In this document: in pieces, positions 53,778 through 63,979 of the stretch
Numbering within the stretch: the first letter of the stretch is position 1
Layout of the letters: every line of letters starts with the position of its first letter
Assembly (NCBI GenBank): GCA_041320695.1
Contig: JBGGOQ010000003.1
Location: forward strand, 124,001-188,000
Source of the DNA: Caldicellulosiruptoraceae bacterium PP1
Lineage (GTDB): Bacteria; Bacillota; Thermoanaerobacteria; Caldicellulosiruptorales; Caldicellulosiruptoraceae
Length of the DNA: 64,000 nucleotides
Reading direction: 5' to 3'
Notes under the pieces: model-generated
Databases searched by the model: none
Seen by the model: the letters and a program-made list of their open reading frames with translations, nothing else
What the model was told of the DNA's origin: nothing
Made by a program: the position numbers and the translations under genes

Positions 53778-56137
53778 TAATCTTTAAGGGTGACTACTGT
53801 TACTCCTTGTTCACCTTCGCCATATGTGCCATCCCTAAAGCTTTTTACAAGTGAATGTCTTTTGAGATAGCTTCTTATTGCTGTACGTAGTGCACCTGTT
53901 CCTTTGCCATGGATAATTGTAACTTCTCTTAGACCTCCTATATATGCATCATCTAAATATTTATCTACTGTTAATATTGCATCATCGCTTGTAAAACCTC
54001 GTATATCAAGCTGCATTGGAACAGCCTTTTTATTTATTTCTGTTTTTTTCCTTGTTTGAATTGCTTTCGGAACTTTTTCTTCTTCAAAAATCTCTCCAAT
54101 ATCCTCTATATTTACTGTAACCTTCAAAATACCTGCTCTAACTAAAAGATTACCTTTTGAATCTGGCAATGATTCAACAATAGCATTAGTATCTAAAGTT
54201 CTAACATAAACTTCTTGTCCTAATTTAACATTGCTAAGTTTTTTTAGTTCAACCTTTGGCAACATGAAGCTATCTTCAAATTGCTGTGTAATCATTTGAA
54301 ATTTTTTACTGTGTTCTTCAAGTTCTTTTATTGATTCCTTTTCCTTTAAAACCTCAGCTTTTTTCTTTAGTGCCTTTAAAAGCTCATCAATTTCATACTT
54401 TACTTTATTTACATACTCTTTGGCATCTTCATGTGCCTTCTTCCTTACTCTCTCCTTTTCTTTTTCAATTTTCTCTTTCTCCTGTTCTAATAGTTGTTTA
54501 TACAAATTAATCTCGTTTTTAAGGCTCTCAACCTCCTGCATCCTTTGTTCTGCAATTTGTCTTTTTTGTTCCATATCATTAATAATACTTTCAAGTTCCA
54601 TTGTTTGAACTGACATATATGACTTAGCCTTACTTACTATTTCATCGTTTAGCCCAAGGTTTGATGCAATTGTTATTGCATTTGATCTACCTGGAACTCC
54701 TATCATAAGCCTATATGTTGGTTTAAGTGTTTGAACATCAAATTCGCATGAGGCATTTTCGAATCCATACATCTCTTGAGCAAAAATTTTTAGTTCTCCA
54801 TAATGGGTTGTAGCAATAATCTTTGCACCATTATTATATAGATATTCTAAAATAGCCTTCCCTAAGCTTGAACCTTCTTCTGGATCTGTCCCAGCACCAA
54901 TTTCATCAATCAAAACAAGTGTTTTATCATTACAATTATTTGTAATATCAATTATATTTTTCATGTGTGATGAAAAAGTGCTTAGGCTTTGTGATATGCT
55001 TTGTTCGTCTCCAATATCAGCAAAGATATTTTCAAATACAGAAACCAATGACCCTTCTTGGCAAGGAACAAAAAGGGCACACTGTGCCATAATAGTCAAT
55101 AGCCCCACTGTTTTTAGTGTTACAGTTTTACCACCAGTGTTTGGGCCTGTGATAATAAGTGCATCAAATCTTATTCCAAGCTCAATATCGTTTGATACAA
55201 CCTTATCTAATGGAATAAGTGGATGCCTTGCTTTTTTTAATATAATTTGGCCATTTTCATTTAATTGTGGTTTTGTTGCTTTAATATTTAATGCATATTT
55301 CGCTTTAGCAAAGTTTACATCTAACTCTATCAATGCATTGTATGTTACTTTAATATCGTTACTATAAAGTGAAATCTGCTTTGATAATTCTTCAAGTATC
55401 CTTTCAATCTCTTCTCTTTCTTCCGACAGGAGAACCCTTATTTGATTATTTAACTCAACAGATGCCATTGGCTCAATAAATAAAGTAGAACCTGTTGCTG
55501 ATTGATCATGAATAATGCCCTTTATTTCGGACCTATATTCAGCCTTAACTGGTATCACAAATCTATCCCCACGAATTGTAACAATTGCTTCTTGAAGATA
55601 TTTTGAATACCTTGGATTTCTTATTAACTCATTTAATTCGTCCCTGATTTTTGCTTGAAGTCTTCTAATTTTTGTTCTTATTTGATAAAGCATTTCAGAT
55701 GCATCATCAGCAATTTCATCGGGACTTAAAAAAGTTTTATCAATTTTCTTCATTAGATCAGCAGGAATAATTAACCTTTCTTTCATTGACTTTAAATAAG
55801 CAAAATTTTCATCTTTATTGAAATATCCCTTTAAATTATAGCCTGCTCTTAAAACCCTATTTATCTGAATTATCTCATAAGGAGATAGAGTTGAGCCAAT
55901 CTCTACCTTCTTTATGAACATATCAATAAAAGTAAATTCCATATTAGGAGGATAGCCATATTTTTGAATGTAAACTAAAGCTTCATCAACCTTCTCCAAC
56001 TCTTTTCGAATTATATCAATTTCTGTATAAGGGCAAATATTTGATATATAATCTTTTGCAGGTTCTGAATTTGCGTATTCTTTTAAAATAGCAATTATTC
56101 TATCAAATTCAAGTATCTTAAACGTTTTCTGGTTCAA
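53777..56137 (-). CDS. mutS2: Endonuclease MutS2
   Basis: 786 aa. MutS-like lever and ATPase core with Walker A GPNTGGKT (331-338), then a Lys/Glu coiled coil (about 515-630) and a C-terminal Smr nuclease domain (LDIRGFTSDDA, HGKGTGALRTAI). In Bacillus it rescues stalled ribosomes and influences recombination rather than mismatch repair. RBS AGAGGGGAA. Confidence 0.97.
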   Translation of the reverse strand: MNQKTFKILEFDRIIAILKEYANSEPAKDYISNICPYTEIDIIRKELEKVDEALVYIQKYGYPPNMEFTFIDMFIKKVEIGSTLSPYEIIQINRVLRAGYNLKGYFNKDENFAYLKSMKERLIIPADLMKKIDKTFLSPDEIADDASEMLYQIRTKIRRLQAKIRDELNELIRNPRYSKYLQEAIVTIRGDRFVIPVKAEYRSEIKGIIHDQSATGSTLFIEPMASVELNNQIRVLLSEEREEIERILEELSKQISLYSNDIKVTYNALIELDVNFAKAKYALNIKATKPQLNENGQIILKKARHPLIPLDKVVSNDIELGIRFDALIITGPNTGGKTVTLKTVGLLTIMAQCALFVPCQEGSLVSVFENIFADIGDEQSISQSLSTFSSHMKNIIDITNNCNDKTLVLIDEIGAGTDPEEGSSLGKAILEYLYNNGAKIIATTHYGELKIFAQEMYGFENASCEFDVQTLKPTYRLMIGVPGRSNAITIASNLGLNDEIVSKAKSYMSVQTMELESIINDMEQKRQIAEQRMQEVESLKNEINLYKQLLEQEKEKIEKEKERVRKKAHEDAKEYVNKVKYEIDELLKALKKKAEVLKEKESIKELEEHSKKFQMITQQFEDSFMLPKVELKKLSNVKLGQEVYVRTLDTNAIVESLPDSKGNLLVRAGILKVTVNIEDIGEIFEEEKVPKAIQTRKKTEINKKAVPMQLDIRGFTSDDAILTVDKYLDDAYIGGLREVTIIHGKGTGALRTAIRSYLKRHSLVKSFRDGTYGEGEQGVTVVTLKD

Positions 56138-56268
56138 AAAAATTCCCCTCTTTTATTTTTTTGCACAATAATTATTATAACATACAATTTTTATCTATTA
56201 CTTGTTATTTTTTATTCACTTTGGGTAAAAATATAATAGTTAAGTTTAAAATTTAGGAGGTACATTTG

Positions 56269-56805
56269 ATGAAGGATTTGAAAGGAACTAAAACAGAGGC
56301 TAATCTACTTGCCGCCTTTGCTGGTGAATCACAAGCAAGAAATAAATACACATATTTTGCAAGCCAAGCAAGAAAAGAAGGATACGAACAAATAGCTGCA
56401 CTTTTTGAAGAAACAGCTGACAATGAAAAGGAACATGCTAAGCTATTTTTTAAATTCTTAAATGGCATTAAAAATACAGAAGAAAACTTAAAAGCTGCTG
56501 CCGAAGGTGAACATTATGAATGGAGCGAGATGTATAAAGAATTTGCTAAAGTAGCTCGCGAAGAAGGTTTTGAAGAAATTGCAATAGCCTTTGAATTTGT
56601 GGCAAAGGTAGAAGAAAAACATGAGGAAAGATACAATAAATTAATATCAAATGTCCAAAACAATAAGGTATTCTCAAAAGATGAAAAAGTGGCTTGGAAA
56701 TGTAGAAACTGCGGCTATATCCACTATGGCAATGAAGCTCCAAAGATTTGCCCAACATGCAAACATCCTCAATCATTCTTTGAACTAAGAGCTGAAAACT
56801 ATTAA
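56269..56805 (+). CDS. Rubrerythrin
   Basis: 178 aa from ATG at 56269 after TTAGGAGGTACATTTG. Ferritin-like diiron domain with ExxH-type ligands (AGESQAR, ADNEKEHAK, VAKVEEKHEERY) and a C-terminal rubredoxin domain (CRNCGY...CPTCKH). Reduces hydrogen peroxide in anaerobes. A -10 TATAAT lies at 56232-56237; its own terminator follows. Confidence 0.96.
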   Translation: MKDLKGTKTEANLLAAFAGESQARNKYTYFASQARKEGYEQIAALFEETADNEKEHAKLFFKFLNGIKNTEENLKAAAEGEHYEWSEMYKEFAKVAREEGFEEIAIAFEFVAKVEEKHEERYNKLISNVQNNKVFSKDEKVAWKCRNCGYIHYGNEAPKICPTCKHPQSFFELRAENY

Positions 56806-56810
56806 AAATA

Positions 56811-56843
56811 AAGAGGCTGGTTTTTTAATCGCAGCCTCTTTTT
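56811..56843. terminator. Terminator between rubrerythrin and proA
   Basis: AAGAGGCTG, loop, CAGCCTCTT, then TTTTG; usable from both sides because it is flanked by A and T runs. Confidence 0.85.
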
Positions 56844-56846
56844 GTT

Positions 56847-58106
56847 TTATCCTCTTATTTGTCCATTTCCATATATTATATATTTTATTGTTGTAAGCTC
56901 TTTTAACCCCATAGGCCCCCGTGCATGAAGCTTTTGCGTTGAAATACCTATTTCTGCACCAAAACCAAATTCAAATCCATCTGTAAATCTTGTTGAAGCA
57001 TTAACATATACTGCCGCAGCGTCAATTAAATCTAAAAATTTCTGTGCATTGAAATAATCAGATGTTACAATAGCTTCTGAGTGTTTTGTGCCATATCTAT
57101 TTATATGTTCTATTGCCTCATCAACTGAAGATACAACTTTTATACCAATAATTAAATCAAGATATTCTGTTCCCCAGTCCTCATCTTTTGCCTCTTTTAT
57201 TTCAATATTATTATTTTTCAAAATATCAAATGTTTTAGAACAGCCTCTTATTTCAACACCTTTTTCAATTAGTAATTTTGCTATTTCAGGCAAAAATTTA
57301 TGAGCTATTTCTTCATGGACAATTAATTTTTCTGCTGCATTGCAAACACCTGGTCTTTGCGTTTTTGCATTAATTACAATATCTTTTGCCATCTTAAAAT
57401 CAGCAGTTTTATCAACATAAACATGGCAATTGCCAACACCTGTTTCAATTACAGGAACAGTTGAATTTTGAACAACTGTTTTTATAAGATTGGCACCACC
57501 TCTTGGTATAAGAAGGTCTAAATATTGATTTAGTTTCATCATTTCAACAGCAGTCTCACGAGAAGTATCTTCAACAATTTCAATAGCACTTTCTGGAATA
57601 TTACTTTGACTTAAGCCTTTTTTCATAACATTGACTAAAGCTATATTTGAATTTATGGCCTCACTTCCACCTCTTAGTAAAACAGCATTACCTGCTTTCA
57701 AGCAAAGAACTGCCGCATCAACAGTAACATTTGGTCTTGCTTCATAAATAATTCCAATTGCTCCAATAGGAACTCTTTTTTGTCCAATTATTAGCCCATT
57801 TGGCCTTTTCCACATAGAAATAATCTCTCCAACTGGGTCTTTTAGTGCAATTACATCATCAATACCATTACATATTCCTAAAATTCTTTCTTTAGTAAGT
57901 TTTAACCTATCAAGTAAAGCCCCTTTTACACCTTTATTTTCAGCATTTTTCATATCCTTTTGATTTTCTTCTAAAATATAATCAATATTATCAATTAATG
58001 ATTGTTTAATTAACTTTAAAGCTTCATTTTTCTCATTTTCTGAAACATTTATCAATATTTTGCTAGCCTTGTTTACATTTTGTGCTTTTAAAACTAAATC
58101 ACTCAT
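56847..58106 (-). CDS. proA: Gamma-glutamyl phosphate reductase
   Basis: 419 aa from ATG at 58106 after GAGGGGTGAAAAA; an ATG at 58121 overlaps the proB stop but lacks an RBS. Aldehyde-dehydrogenase fold; active-site Cys in TQRPGVCNAAEKL. Second step of proline synthesis. Confidence 0.97.
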   Translation of the reverse strand: MSDLVLKAQNVNKASKILINVSENEKNEALKLIKQSLIDNIDYILEENQKDMKNAENKGVKGALLDRLKLTKERILGICNGIDDVIALKDPVGEIISMWKRPNGLIIGQKRVPIGAIGIIYEARPNVTVDAAVLCLKAGNAVLLRGGSEAINSNIALVNVMKKGLSQSNIPESAIEIVEDTSRETAVEMMKLNQYLDLLIPRGGANLIKTVVQNSTVPVIETGVGNCHVYVDKTADFKMAKDIVINAKTQRPGVCNAAEKLIVHEEIAHKFLPEIAKLLIEKGVEIRGCSKTFDILKNNNIEIKEAKDEDWGTEYLDLIIGIKVVSSVDEAIEHINRYGTKHSEAIVTSDYFNAQKFLDLIDAAAVYVNASTRFTDGFEFGFGAEIGISTQKLHARGPMGLKELTTIKYIIYGNGQIRG

Positions 58107-58117
58107 TTTTTCACCCC

Positions 58118-58903
58118 TCATTTTGAGATAAATAGTGTTCCTATATTGTTACCATCTAAAATACTCCTAATAATAAATGGATCTTCGCCATTAGCGATTA
58201 CCATTGGTATATTACTTGACATAACAATCTTTGCTGCTTCAATCTTTGTTTGCATACCGCCAGTTGAATTAATAGTGCCTGCACCGCCAGCAATCTCTTC
58301 AATATATGTTGTAATTTCATTAACTTCTTCAATAAGTTTTGCATCGGGATTTTTTCGTGGGTCCTCTGAATAAAGCCCTTCTATATCTGAAAGAAGAATT
58401 AATAAATCAGCACTTATTAACTGTGAAACATAAGCCGAAAGTGTATCATTGTCACCAAATTCAAGCTCTTCTATGGCAACAGCATCATTCTCATTTACAA
58501 TTGGTATTGCTCCTAATTTAAATAAGTTTTCAAAAGTTGATTTAACATTTTCTTTCTTCTTTTCTTCATCAACAACATCTTTTGTAAGTAATACTTGAGC
58601 AACAACCGATCCATATTCACCAAAAAATTTCTCATATATTTGCATTAGAATTCCTTGCCCTATAGCTGCAAGAGCCTGTTTTTCACCAGTTGACTTGTGA
58701 TTTTTAATAAGTCCAAGTCTAGCAAGACCTGAGGCAACAGCACCAGATGTGACTAAGACAACCTCTTTACCTTCATTTTTAATATCAGTTAATATTCTCG
58801 CAAGTTTATCTATCTTAGTAAGATTAAGTTTGCCTGTCTGATAGGTAACAGTTGATGTTCCAACTTTTACAACAATCCTTTGTATATCTTTAAAATCTCG
58901 CAT
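58118..58903 (-). CDS. proB: Glutamate 5-kinase, short form without PUA domain
   Basis: 261 aa. Amino-acid kinase fold with VVKVGTSTVT, VTSGAVASG and NENDAVA. Ends after the kinase domain; many ProB proteins carry a further 100-aa PUA domain. Gives gamma-glutamyl phosphate for ProA; overlap with proA supports coupling. RBS GGAGGAG. Confidence 0.96.
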   Translation of the reverse strand: MRDFKDIQRIVVKVGTSTVTYQTGKLNLTKIDKLARILTDIKNEGKEVVLVTSGAVASGLARLGLIKNHKSTGEKQALAAIGQGILMQIYEKFFGEYGSVVAQVLLTKDVVDEEKKKENVKSTFENLFKLGAIPIVNENDAVAIEELEFGDNDTLSAYVSQLISADLLILLSDIEGLYSEDPRKNPDAKLIEEVNEITTYIEEIAGGAGTINSTGGMQTKIEAAKIVMSSNIPMVIANGEDPFIIRSILDGNNIGTLFISK

Positions 58904-58919
58904 TAAGTACTCCTCCGAC

Positions 58920-59219
58920 TTATTCTAATTTAAATTCATCAACAGATTTGTTAAAATAAACATGATATTTTTTCTGTTGATACTCAACAATGAAATCTAC
59001 ATCAACTAAAATATTAATATTTATTCTATCCAAAATCTGGTCTTGGATCTCCTTAGCAATTTGTGGTATATATTTTAGTATATCTTTTTCATCGAGGCTT
59101 TTTACCTCGATTGGAAGTTTATTTTTATGTGGTTTTTCTATAGTTACTAATATAATTCCTGGTTCAAGCGGTTTTTCTGTAGGGTATAATAGATTCACTT
59201 TGTAAAAAGCATTGTCCAT
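58920..59219 (-). CDS. Hypothetical protein upstream of proBA
   Basis: 99 aa, no membrane segment or Cys, mixed alpha/beta with many Lys and Ile. RBS TAGGAGGTATTTCAA is strong. 16 bp before proB, so probably same transcript. No family recognised. Confidence 0.55.
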   Translation of the reverse strand: MDNAFYKVNLLYPTEKPLEPGIILVTIEKPHKNKLPIEVKSLDEKDILKYIPQIAKEIQDQILDRININILVDVDFIVEYQQKKYHVYFNKSVDEFKLE

Positions 59220-59308
59220 TTGAAATACCTCCTAAAAAAATACCTATTTTAATTTTACCAGATAAAGACTAATATTTAAACATTTTATTATAAAGGATGT
59301 GAAAATTT

Positions 59309-59860
59309 ATGAGGTCATTTATAGGTGTTGATTTTCCAAAAAGTCTAAAAGAGCAAATTATTGAAGCACAAAATTGCTTAAAATCAATAAGTATTAAAGG
59401 AAGATGGAAGTATATTGATAATTTCCATCTTACGCTAAAGTTTTTAGGCGAAATTGAAATTGAAAGTATAAATAAAATTCATAATATACTTTCTGAAATA
59501 CTTTTAAACACAAAAGGTTTTACACTTCAGATTGACTCATGTGCATATTTTAAAGGTAATGGAAATCTTCGAGTTGTATATCTAAAGCCAAGTAAGAACT
59601 TAGATAAACTTTTTGATTTATACAATAAAATAGAAAATGCTATGTATGAATTAGGTTTTGAAAAAGAAAAAAGACCATACACTCCACATATAACAATTGC
59701 TCAAGATGTTGTTTTAAAAGATGACTTCCAATTGTTTAGAAATTTTATTGAAAATAAGTTTTTTGAACAAATTGAGATAGATAAAATTATTCTATTTGAT
59801 AGTAAAGAGGTGAACAAAAAGAGAATATATACACCTATTTTTACAATTAGTTTAGAGTAA
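59309..59860 (+). CDS. thpR: RNA 2',3'-cyclic phosphodiesterase
   Basis: 183 aa, 2H phosphoesterase family (LigT/ThpR). The two H-x-T motifs are HLTLKFLG (about residues 42-49) and HITIAQ (about 130-135). Cleaves 2',3'-cyclic phosphate ends of RNA. RBS GGATGTGAA. Followed at 16 bp by the MFS gene. Confidence 0.9.
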   Translation: MRSFIGVDFPKSLKEQIIEAQNCLKSISIKGRWKYIDNFHLTLKFLGEIEIESINKIHNILSEILLNTKGFTLQIDSCAYFKGNGNLRVVYLKPSKNLDKLFDLYNKIENAMYELGFEKEKRPYTPHITIAQDVVLKDDFQLFRNFIENKFFEQIEIDKIILFDSKEVNKKRIYTPIFTISLE

Positions 59861-59876
59861 CGAAAGGAGAAAGAAT

Positions 59877-61058
59877 ATGCTTAAAGGAAAAAATATCAAT
59901 AATCTTAAAATCAATGAGCAATTCAATTTACTATTTTTTATTATTGCAAATGCATTAATGGGAATTGCAGGAGGAATAAATGATTCTTCATTTAACAATT
60001 TTTTAGATCATACATACAAAATATCTGCTTTCATGAGAGGTTCTCTTGAATTTCCAAGAGAAATGCCTGGTTTCTTGCTTATTTTTATAACAGGCCTTCT
60101 TTTTTTCTTAGGTGACCTTAAAATAAGTATTTTAGCTACATTACTTTGTAGTATTAGTATGATAGGAATTGGTTTTTTTGCCCCATCGTATTTCTTTGTT
60201 GTTATATGGCTTGTACTTTACAATACTGGAACACACCTTAATATGATACTTACATCAAGTATTGGTATGAATCTTTCAAAAGATAATAGCTTTGGTAAAA
60301 TTTTAGGTAAAATAGGATCAATATCAACAGCTGCAACAATTATTGGTTATCTAATTATATTTTTAGGTTTTAGATTTTTTGGTTTTACATATTCGTTATC
60401 ATTTTTAATGGCATCAATCTTTTATTTTATAGCTGTAATTTTCCTATTCCCAATTGATTATAAAGCAAATGCAAAAGGCTTTAAGTTTGTTATAAAAAAA
60501 GAATACTGGCTTTACTATGTTTTGAGTATATTTTTTGGTGCACGAAAACAAATATTTATTACCTTTGCACCATGGGTTCTTATAAAGATATTTAAACAAC
60601 CTGTTTCTAATTTTGCAATTGCAGGAATTATTTGTTCAATTTTAGGTGTTGGTTTTAGAAGTCTTCTCGGACATCTGATTGATAAACTTGGAGAAAAGAA
60701 AATATTAATGTTCGAAGCAATATCAATAATTGTTATTTGTTTTGGCTATTTCTTTACTGGTTTTATTGGCCATAAAAATATTGCTTTGATTTTAGCTTAT
60801 AGTTGTTATATGATTGATAATCTTCTTATGGCTGCTTCAATGGCAAGATCTGTATACATAAAAAAGAGAATAAAAAATGAAGATGATCTAACCCCAACAT
60901 TAGCTACAGGGACAAGTATGGATCATGCTGTATCTATGAGTCTTCCTATACTTGGTGGACTTATTTGGTCTATATTTGGATATTCCTATGTATTTTTATT
61001 GGCTGCTCTGTTAGCATTTATTAACTTAATGTTTGTTAGAAAAATTACACCAGTATGA
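59877..61058 (+). CDS. MFS transporter
   Basis: 393 aa with about 12 hydrophobic segments and the half-repeat typical of the major facilitator superfamily (GFRSLLGHLIDKLGEKKILM is the D-R/K loop). Substrate unknown. RBS AAAGGAGAAAG. Ends 25 bp before the DUF2442 gene. Confidence 0.85.
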   Translation: MLKGKNINNLKINEQFNLLFFIIANALMGIAGGINDSSFNNFLDHTYKISAFMRGSLEFPREMPGFLLIFITGLLFFLGDLKISILATLLCSISMIGIGFFAPSYFFVVIWLVLYNTGTHLNMILTSSIGMNLSKDNSFGKILGKIGSISTAATIIGYLIIFLGFRFFGFTYSLSFLMASIFYFIAVIFLFPIDYKANAKGFKFVIKKEYWLYYVLSIFFGARKQIFITFAPWVLIKIFKQPVSNFAIAGIICSILGVGFRSLLGHLIDKLGEKKILMFEAISIIVICFGYFFTGFIGHKNIALILAYSCYMIDNLLMAASMARSVYIKKRIKNEDDLTPTLATGTSMDHAVSMSLPILGGLIWSIFGYSYVFLLAALLAFINLMFVRKITPV

Positions 61059-61083
61059 TATAATTTAGATTGAGGTGATTTTT

Positions 61084-61353
61084 ATGCCACTTGAATATTT
61101 CCCAGAGGTTATTCAAGTTATTCCTACTGACAATTACAAAGTTTATGTTTATTTTGATGGTAAAATTAAATTATTTGATGTTTCATCTTTAATTGGCAAA
61201 GGGGAATTTAAAAGACTTATTGATAAAGATTTTTATTATAATAGATGCACTGTTTTAAATAAAACTTTAGCTTGGGATTTAAAGAGTAAAGGCTCAAAAC
61301 CTTTACTCTTTTTTATCGAAAATACTTTGATTTTTCATAGCTTTATATCCTGA
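61084..61353 (+). CDS. DUF2442 protein with atypical C-terminus
   Basis: 89 aa from ATG at 61084 after GAGGTGATTTTT. Beta-rich DUF2442-like core (YKVYVYFDGKIKLFDVSSL ... LNKTLAWDL). Family members usually end soon after AWD with a GG...CIDIDP-like tail; here the frame runs instead through a terminator hairpin and overlaps the minus-strand flagellar gene by 51 bp. The end may be frameshifted or truncated. Confidence 0.6.
   Translation: MPLEYFPEVIQVIPTDNYKVYVYFDGKIKLFDVSSLIGKGEFKRLIDKDFYYNRCTVLNKTLAWDLKSKGSKPLLFFIENTLIFHSFIS
61281..61318. terminator. Terminator between the DUF2442 and flagellar genes
   Basis: AAAGAGTAAAGG, loop CTCAAAA, CCTTTACTCTTTTTT. Lies inside the 3' part of both convergent frames. 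Confidence 0.75.
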
Positions 61354-61782
61354 GTAATCACGTATTGCTTCTTGATTTGACTTAAGTTTTTTTATATTTC
61401 TTTTTAGTTCTTCATATTTTGAGTTAATAAGCATAGCATTTTTTTCATCAATCTCTTTGATTGTCTTAAGCTTTTCCATAATTGAAGAAGTAAAATTCTT
61501 TATCTTGATTATTTGTTCTTTATCAACATTTTTAAGTTCATCAAATGAGTTTATATTTTCATCTCTTTTTATTTTTTCAAATAGTTCAATAAATTTATCA
61601 TCTACATTATTAACTTTATCAATTATTTGAGCCTTTTTCTCGGTTATTTCGGCTAAGAATTCATAGTTTTCATTTAAAATTGCTTCTTGTTGCAACATTG
61701 TAAGATTTAAAAACTCATCTAATAATATATTCTTTGCTTCAAGTAATTTTTTTAACCCCTCAATCTCATTTGGATTTACCAT
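61303..61782 (-). CDS. FlgN/FliT-like flagellar export chaperone
   Basis: 159 aa, entirely helical coiled coil, ending YSGYKAMKNQSIFDKKE, a tail like those of FlgN family members. Probably holds filament-junction or cap proteins before export. Position 14 bp after fliS supports a flagellar chaperone. Confidence 0.65.
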   Translation of the reverse strand: MVNPNEIEGLKKLLEAKNILLDEFLNLTMLQQEAILNENYEFLAEITEKKAQIIDKVNNVDDKFIELFEKIKRDENINSFDELKNVDKEQIIKIKNFTSSIMEKLKTIKEIDEKNAMLINSKYEELKRNIKKLKSNQEAIRDYSGYKAMKNQSIFDKKE

Positions 61783-61796
61783 AAAATCGACATCCT

Positions 61797-62168
61797 TTAT
61801 TTTTTATTTCTTGCTATCTTTATTGCCTCTGCCCATGTATCACGAAGGTCTTGAACAATACTTAAAGCATCTTCTAAAAATGATTTATCCTTTTTGATAT
61901 TTCCTTGCACAAGCCACCTAAATATAAAATCATATAGGCTATATAGGTTATTAGAAACCTCGTAGTTCATATCTAATGTTGACATAAGTTCAGTTATTAT
62001 GTTTTCAGCTTTTATGATATTTTCGTTAGCCTTATCAAACTTATTTTCTTCAATTGCTGCAATAGCTAATTTAATAAATCTTATACAACCATCATAAAGC
62101 ATTAATGTTAATTCTTCAGGTGGTGTTGTCATTATTCTATCTTGCTGATATTTTAGTACAGCATCCAT
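61797..62168 (-). CDS. fliS: Flagellar export chaperone FliS
   Basis: 123 aa from ATG at 62168 after GGGAGG. FliS motif TTPPEELTLMLYDGCIRF and the four-helix layout. Binds newly made flagellin and keeps it from polymerising. 44 bp after fliD. Confidence 0.93.
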   Translation of the reverse strand: MDAVLKYQQDRIMTTPPEELTLMLYDGCIRFIKLAIAAIEENKFDKANENIIKAENIITELMSTLDMNYEVSNNLYSLYDFIFRWLVQGNIKKDKSFLEDALSIVQDLRDTWAEAIKIARNKK

Positions 62169-62212
62169 AAATATTTTTCCTCCCAAATTTAAAATGTTTA
62201 TATTTATTCTAA

Positions 62213-63979
62213 TTATTTAGAAAACTGTTGTGAAAGCCAGCTACTTTGGTTATTCATTTTTGAAATCATATCTTCTAATGTCGCAAACTGTTTATAATAC
62301 CTATCTTGAACCCTTTGTAGTCTATCCTCTTCATCACTTATCATTTTATTTATATTCTTTAATGATTTCCCCAATTCACTTGTATCATAAATTGAATATG
62401 TTGTAGGCTTTCCTGCCTTTTGAGCTAATGAATTTAACGTATTATTTACTGTATCATATAGTCTGTTTAGAATGCCCTTTTGTTCATATGATGTAGAAGT
62501 TGTTCCATTTGTAAATATCTTAACAAAATTACTAAAGTCATTTGCTATTGCATTTCTTAGTTTAGTTTCATCAACATAAAGTTTACCATTTTCTTGATAA
62601 GATAATGTAGTAATACCTACCTGTGATAGCTGAGATAAATCAGAACTTAATCCAGATACATTTTCATAGATATTTTTTCGGGCATTACTCAAAAAGCCAT
62701 TAATAATTGAATCTCCATTAAGTAAACCTTTTTTTGCTACTTCTTCCCATTTTGTTATCTGGTCTTGGGTCATTTGGGCTTTTTGATCTTCGGTTAATGG
62801 TTGATAGTCTCTATTTCTTTTCTCTGTAACTTTACTATTTAGCTTGCTAATAAGGTCATTATATTTTGAAACAAACTCTTTAACTTTATTTACAATAGAA
62901 TCAATATCTTTACTCACAGTAAAGCTTTGATAACTTGAATTAGTATTTTTTGCTGTGATTGTAGTTCCAAACAAAGATATAGAGTTAGTTGCACTTGTAA
63001 GATTATTTTCAATATTATATGGATCTTTTACTGTAATTGATAAATCCTTACCATTTACGTTTTGGCTTGTAGCAACATTTGTAAAATCAAAACTTTGGAT
63101 GTTTCCATTTATAGTTATTTTTTTATTTATCGAATCATAAGTTGCATTAAAACCAGATATGCCATTTATTACTCCAATAATAGCATTACCAAAATCATCA
63201 ACTGAATTACCGCTATTAATAGTATAAGTTGATCCATTGAATGAAAAATTATAGTTAGTATTTGCAACAAACTTTGAATCTAATCCTATCAATGTTAATG
63301 AATTCAAATTATATATACTTCCAATGTTATCAATACCTTTAATAGCCAAACTTGTATTAGAACCAGTTGTTTTTGTTGAAATAATCATTCTATCGAGTGT
63401 ACTATCGTAATATGCAGATATCCCTGCATTTGTAAGTGTTTGATTCGCATTTATTTGGCTTGCAATATAGCTTCCAAAATTACTTGATGTAATAGATGAA
63501 TCAAGGGTTATACTAAAATCTTGCCCACCCACACTAAATTGATAGTTACCATTAGCTACATACTTAGAACTTACACTATTCAACATAACTTTTGCTGTTT
63601 CTGCAAGTGAATTTACCTTTACCTGATAAGTCCCTTCTAATGCAGTAGCTGATGCTGAAACACTTACAGTTCCATTTGTTATAGCATCACCAGACGCACT
63701 TATTTTTGCAAAGTTTGATGTTAGCTTCATGTCAAAGATATAGTTTTTGAAGTCAGATAAATCACTATAAATACTTAAATAATCTTCCTGCTGCCACTTT
63801 ATTAATTGTTGTTGCTGGTAAAGCTTATTTACTTTGACCTTTTCCATACTCATAAGGCCTTGTATAATAGTGTCTGTATCTAATCCTGAAGCTAAACCAC
63901 CTATTCGAGTTACATTTTTATATGCATTATAAGGATTATAAGAAGCACCGCTGCTACTACTTGTGGAGTTTATATTCAT
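62213..63979 (-). CDS. fliD: Flagellar filament cap protein FliD (HAP2)
   Basis: 588 aa. N-terminal FliD_N (IGGLASGLDTDTIIQGLMSMEK) and C-terminal coiled region with QFATLEDMISKMNNQSSWL. Caps the filament and folds flagellin on arrival. GGAGGTGAG lies before the ATG, 21 bp from the window edge; the transcript continues upstream of the window. Confidence 0.95.
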   Translation of the reverse strand: MNINSTSSSSGASYNPYNAYKNVTRIGGLASGLDTDTIIQGLMSMEKVKVNKLYQQQQLIKWQQEDYLSIYSDLSDFKNYIFDMKLTSNFAKISASGDAITNGTVSVSASATALEGTYQVKVNSLAETAKVMLNSVSSKYVANGNYQFSVGGQDFSITLDSSITSSNFGSYIASQINANQTLTNAGISAYYDSTLDRMIISTKTTGSNTSLAIKGIDNIGSIYNLNSLTLIGLDSKFVANTNYNFSFNGSTYTINSGNSVDDFGNAIIGVINGISGFNATYDSINKKITINGNIQSFDFTNVATSQNVNGKDLSITVKDPYNIENNLTSATNSISLFGTTITAKNTNSSYQSFTVSKDIDSIVNKVKEFVSKYNDLISKLNSKVTEKRNRDYQPLTEDQKAQMTQDQITKWEEVAKKGLLNGDSIINGFLSNARKNIYENVSGLSSDLSQLSQVGITTLSYQENGKLYVDETKLRNAIANDFSNFVKIFTNGTTSTSYEQKGILNRLYDTVNNTLNSLAQKAGKPTTYSIYDTSELGKSLKNINKMISDEEDRLQRVQDRYYKQFATLEDMISKMNNQSSWLSQQFSK

